From positions 1 through 64,000 of the forward strand of contig DATKCT010000047.1 of the NCBI GenBank assembly GCA_035513055.1: a stretch of DNA of 64,000 bases, written 5' to 3'. This document shows, piece by piece, positions 16,969-24,709 of the stretch (its first letter is position 1; each line of letters opens with the position of its first letter). The stretch comes from DATKCT01 sp035513055 (GTDB taxonomy: Bacteria > Verrucomicrobiota > Verrucomicrobiia > Verrucomicrobiales > DEV007). Both the position numbers and the translations under genes were made by a program. Below the pieces are notes generated by a model. It was given only the letters and a program-made list of their open reading frames with translations, was not told where the DNA came from and searched no databases.

Positions 16969-17033
16969 CATTCCGGCCGTGTCCCCGGCGTTGTGCGTTG
17001 ATTCGTCTCCCGATCCGTTAGGATGAGGCATTC

Positions 17034-18434
17034 ATGAATGCCCTCTACGCAGACCCTGCCCTTCGGCAGCGTCTTGTTGAGTTTCTCGGGGGCGATTCGC
17101 TCGATCAGGCGACCGCGGTTTACCTGACGCACTCGGATGGATTGGCGTATGACCGGATGGAGTTGCGGCCTCCGCTGGAACTGGCCTGGTTTTTGGAGCG
17201 GGACACGGATATCGCCCGGTCCCTGGCCGATTCAGAGTCCTGCCTGCTGCACCTGGACGTGGACTACGTAAATTTTGATTCTCCGGCCGAGATATTCATC
17301 GATCCGTGGCGCTGCTTTGAACTGCAGGCGCCCGTGGCGCAGGCGATCGAGTCGCTGCTTCTCGAATGGGGCATTCGTCCGCTGCACCTCATCACCGGGC
17401 AAGGGCATCACTTTGTGTGGCGCATCGGACGCGGGAGCAGGGTGGCGGCGCGTATCCGGGCATTGTCTCCCGCGCCGGAACTGACGAGCCGGTGTATGGA
17501 GCGACTGCCGCCGGTTCTCTCTGGGAAGTTGGAACGGCCGGATTACGAACTCTTCGCGGCGCTGGCTCTGCTCATCGAGTTTTTGGCGCACTGCATCAAG
17601 GAGAAGGCGGCCTCGCAGTGCCTCTTGCCGGTCGAGCTGACGGCCGTGCATGTGGGGCCGTGCGCGACGGCGTGGCGCGAAATGATCTCGGTCGACATTT
17701 CTGAATATGGCGATCCGCTGCATACGCGGATGATCCGGATGCCGTTCACGATTTACCGCAAGCCCTGGGTTACCGGGCTTGTGAGCAGCCTGCATTTGGA
17801 GAAAGAGATCCCCGCCCTGTGGTCGATTCCCCTCCACGAGATGGATATCCGCCAAGCGCTCAAGGCGCGGCAGTTGGATGGCGACGTGCTGGAGCTGGCG
17901 CGGCGCGCCTGCGTGCGCATTCCGCTGCAGGAGGCGGGCACGGAGCAACTCTTGGATTGCTATCTCGCCTCGCGGACGCGCCGGTTTCATGGGTTCTTCT
18001 ATTCGTCTGGGCATGATCCGCGGGAGCGCTGGCCAGAGACCTACGACCGCACGCCGTTGGAGGCGCTGCCGAACTGTGTTCGCCGTCTCATCGAACAGCC
18101 CAACGATCTGTTGCTGAAGCCCGCCGGCATGCAGTTGGTGACGCGCTGTATGCTGGCGCAAGGTTGGCATCCACGGCATATTGCGGGCCTGATCTGGTCC
18201 AAGTTCGAGAACCCCGCGCATGGCTGGGGAATTCGCTGGGATGACTACGAAGGCGGCACCCGGGCCGATTTTTACACGCGTTTGTTTGCTGGGCTGCATT
18301 TGACTGGACTGGACCGGCTCGTGGACTTCAACTGCACCTCGACGCAGGAGAAAGGCTTTTGCTTTCTGCCGTCAGAAGGTTACTGCGAGCTTGAATCGGC
18401 ACGCGCAAAATTGCTTTCTCAACTGCCCCCATGA
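17034..18434 (+). CDS. Uncharacterised protein with archaeo-eukaryotic-primase-like motifs
   Basis: A 466-residue protein I cannot assign to a named family. The first half has three blocks in the order of AEP (PriS-like) polymerases: an hDhD element in LLHLDVDYVNFD (about residues 71-82), a glycine-His block ITGQGHHFVWRI (about 119-130) resembling SGxGxHxxF, and a late VDISEYGDPLHTRMIRMPFTIYR stretch (about 223-245) resembling the PriS third motif with RhP(S/T)hH. The C-terminal half is helical, with no zinc-finger cysteine cluster. It starts the three-gene overlapping operon and overlaps the next gene by ATGA. A primase fold is an inference from short motifs; it could be a nucleotide-binding protein without polymerase activity. 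Confidence 0.6.
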   Translation: MNALYADPALRQRLVEFLGGDSLDQATAVYLTHSDGLAYDRMELRPPLELAWFLERDTDIARSLADSESCLLHLDVDYVNFDSPAEIFIDPWRCFELQAPVAQAIESLLLEWGIRPLHLITGQGHHFVWRIGRGSRVAARIRALSPAPELTSRCMERLPPVLSGKLERPDYELFAALALLIEFLAHCIKEKAASQCLLPVELTAVHVGPCATAWREMISVDISEYGDPLHTRMIRMPFTIYRKPWVTGLVSSLHLEKEIPALWSIPLHEMDIRQALKARQLDGDVLELARRACVRIPLQEAGTEQLLDCYLASRTRRFHGFFYSSGHDPRERWPETYDRTPLEALPNCVRRLIEQPNDLLLKPAGMQLVTRCMLAQGWHPRHIAGLIWSKFENPAHGWGIRWDDYEGGTRADFYTRLFAGLHLTGLDRLVDFNCTSTQEKGFCFLPSEGYCELESARAKLLSQLPP

Positions 18435-19273
18435 CCGACTGGCCGATCGCCCTGTCCACCGGCTGCTTTTACAATCGCAGTATTTTTGAGGTTCTGGATG
18501 CCGTGCGGCATGCTGAATTCCGCCAGCTTGAGATCTGCTCGTTTCCGAAGCACCTCGACTATCACAAGAAGGACGAGGTTCTGAATGCCGCGGAGCGACT
18601 GCGAGAGTTGGAATTGGACCCAGTGTCGTTTCATGCGCCCTTTTCCGACAGAATCGACATCACGGCGCTGGACGAGGCGGCGAGGGAGGCGGCGGTGCAA
18701 GAACTGCTGCTGGCCTGTGAGAGTGCCGCGTTGATGGGCTGCGAGCATGTTGTTCTGCATCCGGGACCGGAGCGTGAGCACCATCCGCCGGAAGAGGAGT
18801 TCCTCGAGCACATGCATCATGCCGCGGCCTCGCTCAACCGTGTCGCCGCCCGCTGTTGCGAGTTGGAGGTGCATCTGCTGCTGGAAAACATGCTTTCGCA
18901 CCTGATGTTCGGTCATGTGCGCGACATGATGTATCTGCTGGGCGAGATCAGAACCTGCGAGGTGGGCGCCTGTCTGGACACCGGTCACGCGCATCTGGCG
19001 CGGGAGATGGACGTGGTGATTCAGAAACTCTCCGGTCACCTCCGAATGGTCCACGTCAATGACAATCGGGGCGACTGGGATGCTCACCTGCCGCCCGGCG
19101 AGGGCGTCATCGACTGGTCCTGGGTCATCGGCGAACTGCGCCGCCACGCCTTTGATGGCGTGCTGGTGCTGGAGCTTTCAGGGGGCGAGGATGAATCCGC
19201 GGAGGAGATACTGGCGCGCGCCGTGTCTGGCCGTGCGTTTCTCCATCGTGTGATCAGAGAGAGTCCAGGATGA
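18431..19273 (+). CDS. Sugar phosphate isomerase/epimerase-like TIM-barrel protein
   Basis: A 280-residue AP-endonuclease-2/xylose-isomerase-like TIM barrel. Visible metal-ligand blocks are VSFHAPFSD, CEHVVLHPGPE, LLLENML, GACLDTGHAHLA and LRMVHVNDNRGDWDAHLPPGEGVIDW, and the late strand LVLELSGGE. These correspond to the E, D, H, H, D, H and E ligands of the family. Substrates range from keto-sugars and inosose to abasic DNA, so the reaction is open. The start overlaps the preceding stop and its own stop overlaps the next start (ATGA both times), so it works with a primase-motif protein and a dual-kinase protein. Confidence 0.88.
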   Translation: MTDWPIALSTGCFYNRSIFEVLDAVRHAEFRQLEICSFPKHLDYHKKDEVLNAAERLRELELDPVSFHAPFSDRIDITALDEAAREAAVQELLLACESAALMGCEHVVLHPGPEREHHPPEEEFLEHMHHAAASLNRVAARCCELEVHLLLENMLSHLMFGHVRDMMYLLGEIRTCEVGACLDTGHAHLAREMDVVIQKLSGHLRMVHVNDNRGDWDAHLPPGEGVIDWSWVIGELRRHAFDGVLVLELSGGEDESAEEILARAVSGRAFLHRVIRESPG

Positions 19274-20994
19274 TCCTTGGCCGGGACCAACCGCATTCCC
19301 TCACACCGTTTCTGCTGTGGCGCTCCGCACCCCCGCTGGTATGCGATAGTTTTGAGGAATGCCGATCTATCTCAGCCGTGATACCGCCGGTTACTCAGCG
19401 CGTCCTCGATTTCCTAGCCGATGCACGATCTTATCCGCACCGGACTACCGCCGTGCGGCTGGTGCAGACCCATGCCTCGTGGGTGTTCATCGCGTCGCCC
19501 TTCGTGTACAAGGTCAAGAAGCCGGTGAACTTCGGTTTTCTCGATTTCTCGACGCTTGAACGGCGGAAAGCCAATTGCGAGAGCGAGGTGCGGCTGAACC
19601 GGCGGCTGGCGGCGGAGATTTACCGCGGCATGGAACCTGTGTGTGAAACGGGCGGGGGGCTGGAGTTCGGCGACAGAGGTCGAATCGTGGAATGGACGGT
19701 CAAGATGCGCGAGATGGCGCCGGAATGCTTCCTAAGCCATCGCTTGAAGCATGGCGAGGTGACCACGGAGACCATGGACCGGGTCGTGGAACGTCTTGAG
19801 CGCTTCTACGCGGATCAACCGCCGCTGCCGGCCGCGGAAGTCGCGTTGGCGCGCCAGCGCCTCGATGAATCGGTGCGCGGAAACTTCGATGCTGCGCGCG
19901 ATTTTACGGGACACAGCTTGTCGGCGGCGGCCTTGGGGGCAATCGAGCGTTTCAGCGCCGAGTTTGAAGCGAGGCATCGCGATTTGCTCGACTCCCGCAT
20001 CGCCCAGGGGTGGATACGCGACTGCCACGGGGATCTACACGCGGAGCACATCCATCTCACACCGGAGGCGGTGCAGATTTACGACTGCATCGAGTTCAAC
20101 GAGGCCTTTCGCCACATCGACGTGGCCAGCGACATCGCCTTTCTCGCGATGGACCTCGATTTCAACGGGCGAGCTGACCTCGCGCAACACATCGCCGGCC
20201 GTTTTGCCGCATTGCTGCGCGATGATGGACTGCCGCGTCTGATGGACTACTACAAATGCTATAGGGCTTGTGTGCGCGGCAAGGTGGAGAACCTGCATAG
20301 CACTGGAGAAACCGTGGGCGAGGCCGAACGCTTGGCCAGCCTCGATTTGGCGCGGCGCTACTTCCGTCTGGCGCTGCGTTATGCCATCGCCGGGTCGGCC
20401 CCAGGGGTTTGGGTTTTCTGGGGCAGGGTTGCCTCCGGCAAATCGGCTCTTGCCGAGGCGCTCGAGGCCGAAACCGGCTGGCGCGTCGTTTCCTCCGACC
20501 GCGTGCGCAAAGCGCTGGCCGGGGTTCAGCTGTGTCAGCGGGGCACAGCGGAGGAACGGAGAACGCTGTATTCAGAGGCGATGACTCAGCGGGTCTATGA
20601 CACGCTGTGCGATGAAGCGATCCACACTGCGAAGGACGGTCAAAACGTGATCCTCGATGCGACCTTCTCGAATCATCGCCATCGCGATGCCCTCCGGCGA
20701 GGTTTGGAACGGCACGGCCTGGGAAGTGTTTGGATCGTGGCTGAAGCCAGTCCGGAAACGGCGCTGCAACGGCTCCGGCAGCGGGATCAGGAAGGAAGCG
20801 CGATTTCCGATGCGCGTTCGGAAGATTACGACCGGCTCAGCAGCCGCTTCGAAGCGCCGGCGGAGCTTTCCGCCGCGAACTGCGTGCGCGTTTCTACAGA
20901 AGACGACCCGGATACGACGCTGTTCCGGCTGCTGAACGATCTGGCTGCGCGGCAGGCGCGGCTTCATGCGGGACCAGAACTGCTGCGCCCGTAA
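19270..20994 (+). CDS. Fused aminoglycoside-phosphotransferase-like and P-loop (AAA_33) kinase
   Basis: Up to 574 residues. The N-terminal domain is APH/choline-kinase-like: FVYKVKKPVNFGFLDFST (lysine loop), then the catalytic loop IRDCHGDLHAEHIHL and the metal site QIYDCIEFNEAFRHIDVASDIAFL. The C-terminal domain is a small P-loop kinase with Walker A GRVASGKSAL, a VVSSDRVRKAL lid and ILDATFSNHRHRDAL. This APH-AAA architecture is common but its substrate is unknown. The ATG at 19270 overlaps the previous stop, but the first ~36 residues lack homology; GTG 19378 is an alternative start nearer the domain. The 3' end overlaps the opposite-strand truncated alcohol dehydrogenase by 101 nt. Confidence 0.87.
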   Translation: MILGRDQPHSLTPFLLWRSAPPLVCDSFEECRSISAVIPPVTQRVLDFLADARSYPHRTTAVRLVQTHASWVFIASPFVYKVKKPVNFGFLDFSTLERRKANCESEVRLNRRLAAEIYRGMEPVCETGGGLEFGDRGRIVEWTVKMREMAPECFLSHRLKHGEVTTETMDRVVERLERFYADQPPLPAAEVALARQRLDESVRGNFDAARDFTGHSLSAAALGAIERFSAEFEARHRDLLDSRIAQGWIRDCHGDLHAEHIHLTPEAVQIYDCIEFNEAFRHIDVASDIAFLAMDLDFNGRADLAQHIAGRFAALLRDDGLPRLMDYYKCYRACVRGKVENLHSTGETVGEAERLASLDLARRYFRLALRYAIAGSAPGVWVFWGRVASGKSALAEALEAETGWRVVSSDRVRKALAGVQLCQRGTAEERRTLYSEAMTQRVYDTLCDEAIHTAKDGQNVILDATFSNHRHRDALRRGLERHGLGSVWIVAEASPETALQRLRQRDQEGSAISDARSEDYDRLSSRFEAPAELSAANCVRVSTEDDPDTTLFRLLNDLAARQARLHAGPELLRP

Positions 20995-21583
20995 GATTGC
21001 CTTCGCGCAGACGGGCGAGGGCTTCATTTGCGGCCTCTAGCGGAAAGGTCTGGGTGTGGGTCTTCACGAGCGCTTGGGTGGCCAGCATGAGGAATTCTTC
21101 GCCATCGCTCCGCGTGAGATTGGCCACGGAAGAGATCGTGCGCTCGTGCCACAGATCGGCATAGGGAAATGACGGTATGTCGCTCATGTGAATGCCGCCG
21201 CAAACGACGATGCCGCCTTTGCGCAATGAACGCAACGCTAGCGGGACGAGTTCGCCTGCCGGGGCGAAAATGATTGCGGCATCAAGTTTGTCCGGCGGCG
21301 ATTGATCCGATGCGCCGGCCCAGACGGCGCCCAAACCGCGCGCGAAAGTTTGCGCTGCTTCATCACCGCGTCGCGTGAAGGCAAAGACTTCCCTGCCTTG
21401 ATGGCGCGCCACTTGAATGACGATGTGTGCCGCGGCTCCAAAGCCGTAGAGTCCGAGGCGTTTCGCCGAGCCCGCTTTCATCAGTGAGCGATAACCGATG
21501 AGTCCGGCGCAGAGAAGGGGCGCCATCGCCGCGTCATCGAGACCGCCCGGAAGCGGGAAAGATAGGAGAATCATGGCTTTCAT
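20894..21583 (-). pseudogene. 5'-truncated zinc-type alcohol dehydrogenase
   Basis: The open frame encodes only the C-terminal nucleotide-binding half of an MDR alcohol dehydrogenase. Homology begins at ILLSFPLPGGLDDAAMAPLLCAGLIGYRSL (the Zn-ligand region before the Rossmann fold) and continues through GLYGFGAAAHIVIQVARHQG, FAPAGELVPLALRSLRKGGIVVCGG and ERTISSVANLTRSDGEEF. The N-terminal GroES-like catalytic domain (about 150 residues with the main zinc site) is absent, and nothing like it lies upstream in any frame. After the usual end (GAAVLVP) the frame runs on for about 25 residues into the opposite-strand kinase gene. It looks like a decayed remnant; the coordinates give the open frame from ATG 21583. 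Confidence 0.75.
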
Positions 21584-21650
21584 TGGGCAGGAAGGAATGT
21601 GCCTGAAGTTGCACGCGAAGAATGCGCTATCCTCATAGATCGTGAATCCG

Positions 21651-22256
21651 ATGACCACGCGAGCCGAATGGAACGAACGCTACGCCGAGGGCGATGTCCC
21701 TTGGGACAAAGGAGAGGCGGCGCCGCCCTTGCGCGAGTGGCTGGCGGAGAACCGGTTCGAGGGGAAGGTGCTCGTGCCGGGAGCGGGTGCGGGGCACGAC
21801 GCGGGCTTGATAGCCGAGCGTTGCCCGGATGCCGAGGTGATCGGGCTCGACATCGCTCCGTTGGCCGTGGCCCAGGCTGCTTCCCGCTACCGGCTCGTCA
21901 ACCTGCGCTTCCTCGAAGGCGATCTCTTCACGTGGCCCGGAAACGGCGCGGGACCGTTCCACTGGGTGGTGGAACATACCTGCTTTTGCGCCATTGATCC
22001 CGCGCGCCGGGACGAGTACGCAGGGGCCGTCGCCCGGTTGCTCGCTCCGCGGGGCCGGCTCTGGGCGGTTTTTTACCTCGATCCCTACGACGACGAACAT
22101 GTGCCTGGGGGCGGCCCGCCGCATGGGGCCACGACTGCAGAACTGGACGCCCATTTTAATCCCGCGTTCACCACATCCGCCGAGTGGATTCCGGGCGCCG
22201 CTTACGCCGGGCGCGAAGGGCGAGAACTGGTCCGCGTGCTGGAGAAGCGGGATTGA
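21651..22256 (+). CDS. TPMT-family SAM-dependent methyltransferase
   Basis: A 201-residue methyltransferase of the thiopurine/thiol/halide methyltransferase family. The family-specific N-terminus (WNERYAEGDVPWDKGEAAPPL) is followed by SAM motif I KVLVPGAGAGHDAG, acidic motif VIGLDIAP, GDLFTW, and the family block VEHTCFCAIDPARRDEY. The family methylates thiols, thiocyanate, iodide or metalloids. ATG 21651 is chosen; GTG 21642 would add three residues. It faces the truncated alcohol dehydrogenase with a short shared 5' region and stands alone. Confidence 0.88.
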   Translation: MTTRAEWNERYAEGDVPWDKGEAAPPLREWLAENRFEGKVLVPGAGAGHDAGLIAERCPDAEVIGLDIAPLAVAQAASRYRLVNLRFLEGDLFTWPGNGAGPFHWVVEHTCFCAIDPARRDEYAGAVARLLAPRGRLWAVFYLDPYDDEHVPGGGPPHGATTAELDAHFNPAFTTSAEWIPGAAYAGREGRELVRVLEKRD

Positions 22257-22347
22257 GGCGGAGGGACCCCGGCGCCCATGGGCTTGCCGAGTGAAGGCGC
22301 CTGCTCTGCTTGGCAGAGGCCGCTCAGCGAATCGACCTAACTATACA

Positions 22348-23364
22348 TCAAGGGCGGCGCTCAGGCGCGGGAGAAGGCATTTCCGGGGCGGCGGGGCGGA
22401 TGTCGTGAAGGCGGACGTTGCCCGACCAGTCGCCGGAGGCCAGTGTGGTTCCGTCCGGGCTGAGAGCGAGGGCGTAGATCCAGTCGTCGTGAGCGTGCCA
22501 CTGTCGTTGGATCCGGTCGCTGCCGCCGTCGATACGGCGGATGATTCCTTCCTTGCCAGCGGAAAAAAGGGAGGCTCCATCGGCGGCCCAGGCCAGAGCC
22601 AGAACCGGACCTTCATGATGGCGCACGATACGGATCATCCGTCCGGTTTCAGGTTGCCAGAGTCGCACGGTGTAGTCATCGCTGGCGGTCGCGCAGACGA
22701 GCGGTGAGGCGTCGCTGGAGGCGTGCGGCTGGAAGGTCAGGGCGTGAATGGCTTTGCTGTGTTGATCCAAGGAGCGCTGAAGAACGCCGTCACGCGAGTT
22801 CCAAACCTTGAGGGAGCGATCGGCTCCGGCGGTGACGAGGATCTCGCCGGAGGGGCTGAAAGCGATGTCGAAGAGGGGAGCGGCGTGATCCGTAAATCGA
22901 AGGAGGTCGCTGGGTCCTGCTTCAGAGTCGCAGCGCCAGATGGAGGCTTGTCCGTCGCTCGAGGCGACTCCCAGACGCGTGCCGTCCGGATCGAAATCCA
23001 GTCCGGTGACGAGGTCTTTGTGGCCGGCGAAGCGGCGCAAGAACGTTCCATCGGGCCATGTGAAAAGGAGCACTTCGCCTTGAACCCCGGGGTCGCCTCC
23101 GCCCGCGGCGAGCATTTTTCCATGGGGAGCGAAGGCCAGGGAGGTGATCTTGGGGAGGTCGCAGGCGATGTGACGCTGGAGGGTCGCGTCTTTGGGAGAG
23201 CGGATGACGAGGCGGCGGTTGCCGTTGGAAACGAGGGCGGCTCCATCTGGAGAAAACGCTAGGGCGACGACGGGCGCCGCCGAAAGGGCGGGGCACAGGA
23301 GCAGGCAGCCGGCGGCGAGAGCGGTCCGGAGGGAGACCGGGTCGAGCTTGACGCGATGGGGCAT
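22348..23364 (-). CDS. Secreted WD40-repeat beta-propeller protein
   Basis: A 338-residue protein with a Sec signal peptide (LRTALAAGCLLLCPALSAA) and about seven WD40 blades, e.g. VVALAFSPDGAALVSNG, LVTGLDFDPDGTRLGVASSDG, LFDIAFSPSGEILVTAGADRSLKVW and IYALALSPDGTTLASGDWSGNVRLHD. It is the last gene of the minus-strand operon, 4 nt downstream of the DUF1501 gene. In Planctomycetes and Verrucomicrobia such propellers routinely accompany DUF1501 and DUF1549/1553 proteins; the set is thought to act outside the cytoplasmic membrane but its substrate is undetermined. Confidence 0.88.
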   Translation of the reverse strand: MPHRVKLDPVSLRTALAAGCLLLCPALSAAPVVALAFSPDGAALVSNGNRRLVIRSPKDATLQRHIACDLPKITSLAFAPHGKMLAAGGGDPGVQGEVLLFTWPDGTFLRRFAGHKDLVTGLDFDPDGTRLGVASSDGQASIWRCDSEAGPSDLLRFTDHAAPLFDIAFSPSGEILVTAGADRSLKVWNSRDGVLQRSLDQHSKAIHALTFQPHASSDASPLVCATASDDYTVRLWQPETGRMIRIVRHHEGPVLALAWAADGASLFSAGKEGIIRRIDGGSDRIQRQWHAHDDWIYALALSPDGTTLASGDWSGNVRLHDIRPAAPEMPSPAPERRP

Positions 23365-23368
23365 CGCC

Positions 23369-24706
23369 TCAGAGGAGTTCCGCGATGGAGGCGCCTTCGT
23401 TCAGGATCTTGACCGGGCGTCCGGTGGGGGTGGTGAGTTCCTGGCCAGGATCGATGCCGAGGAGTTGAAGGATGGTCCAGGCCAAGTCGGGAGGTCCGAG
23501 GGGACGTTCCACGGGGTGCTCACCGAAGCGGTTTGTGGCGCCGATGACCTGCCCGCCCTGGATTCCGCCGCCTGCCAGACATACCGAGCCGGCGCGCGGC
23601 CAGTGGTCGCGTCCGGCGGCGGCGTTCAGCTTGGGCGTGCGTCCGAATTCACCCATGAGCACGACCAGAGTGGACTCAAGCAGGCCTCGTTCGTGAAGGT
23701 CTGTCAGGAGAGCGGCATAGGCGCGATCGAGCGCGGGCAGTTTGCCGCTGCCGGGAAAGCGCGAGTCGGGCAGTTCCTTGAAGATGTGTTGATGCATGTC
23801 CCAACCCGTATCCACAACGGTGACGAAGCGGGTTCCGGCTTCGATCAGGCGGCGGGCCAGGAGACAGCCGCTTCCGACGCGGGCCGGACCATAGCGTTCC
23901 CTAGTCTTGGGATCCTCTCGGGAGAGGTCGAATGCGGCCTTGGCTTCCGGGGAAGCGAGAAGGCGATAGGCTTGTTCATAGAAGGCGTCGCGGTTGCGAG
24001 TGGCGGGACCTTCCTCGCTGGCTTGGGTAAAAGCGTCCATTTTGCGGAGCATCTCGCGCCGCTGTTCGCTTCGGGCGAAACTGAGGCCTTCGGGCAGGTG
24101 GAGACCGTCCACATTGGCGGGATCATTGCCGGTGTTGAAGGCGTTGAAAGCGCCCGGCAGGTAGCCCGAGCGGGCGGCGTTGGAATTGCCGCCGGCGCTA
24201 TCGTTCGGGATGGCGACATAGGGCGGCATGGCTTCCCGGAAGCCTTGGGTGTGAGCGACGAGACTGCCGAGGCTGGGGTATTCCAAAGCGGGACCGGGCC
24301 GATGGCCCGTGAGCATGAAGCGGGTTCCAGTGTCGTGGTTGCCCAGCTCATGGGTGAGGGAGCGGATCAAGGCGGCGTGGCGCATGGCCGCGGCGGTGCG
24401 CGGGAGATGCTCGCAGATGCGCAGGCCGGCGACGCTGGTGGGAATGGCTTTGAACTGGCTGCGCAGCTCGGAGGGCGCATCCGGCTTGAGATCAAACATG
24501 TCGAGGTGGCTGGGACCGCCGTCGAGCCAGATGAGAATGCAGGACTTGGCTCGGGGCGAGTGCGCGGACGGGTCTCCGGCACGGGCCTGCAACCGGAACA
24601 GATCCGTTAGACTGAGTCCGAAAGTGGTGAGCAGGCCGAGGTGGAGGAAATCCCGGCGGCCCACGCCATCGCAGCGTAGTGGAAAGGAACGGGGGGTTGC
24701 AGGCAT
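23369..24706 (-). CDS. DUF1501 secreted protein (sulfatase-like fold, Tat signal)
   Basis: A 445-residue protein. The N-terminus has a Tat-like signal (GRRDFLHLGLLTTFGLSL), then the DUF1501 core: KSCILIWLDGGPSHLDMFDLKP, 'LPRTAAAMRHAALIRSLTHE...NHDTGTRFMLTGH', 'VVDTGWDMHQHIF', STLVVLMGEFGRTPK, GRDHWPRAGSVCLAGGGI and a C-terminal DLAWTILQLLGIDP. The D, H and E/GR.H residues mirror the metal site of the alkaline phosphatase/sulfatase superfamily, but the sulfatase nucleophile signature CxPxR is absent. It lies 3 nt from the DUF1549/1553 gene and is a hallmark of Planctomycetes-Verrucomicrobia. Confidence 0.92.
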   Translation of the reverse strand: MPATPRSFPLRCDGVGRRDFLHLGLLTTFGLSLTDLFRLQARAGDPSAHSPRAKSCILIWLDGGPSHLDMFDLKPDAPSELRSQFKAIPTSVAGLRICEHLPRTAAAMRHAALIRSLTHELGNHDTGTRFMLTGHRPGPALEYPSLGSLVAHTQGFREAMPPYVAIPNDSAGGNSNAARSGYLPGAFNAFNTGNDPANVDGLHLPEGLSFARSEQRREMLRKMDAFTQASEEGPATRNRDAFYEQAYRLLASPEAKAAFDLSREDPKTRERYGPARVGSGCLLARRLIEAGTRFVTVVDTGWDMHQHIFKELPDSRFPGSGKLPALDRAYAALLTDLHERGLLESTLVVLMGEFGRTPKLNAAAGRDHWPRAGSVCLAGGGIQGGQVIGATNRFGEHPVERPLGPPDLAWTILQLLGIDPGQELTTPTGRPVKILNEGASIAELL

Positions 24707-24709
24707 GGG

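Noticed and set aside
17232..18299. 355-codon minus-strand frame opposite the primase-like gene
   Set aside because: Composition is typical of a shadow frame, and the plus-strand gene has ATGA coupling and coherent motifs.
23192..24610. 472-codon plus-strand frame opposite DUF1501 and WD40
   Set aside because: Gly/Ala-rich without motifs; the opposite strand encodes two well-recognised proteins.
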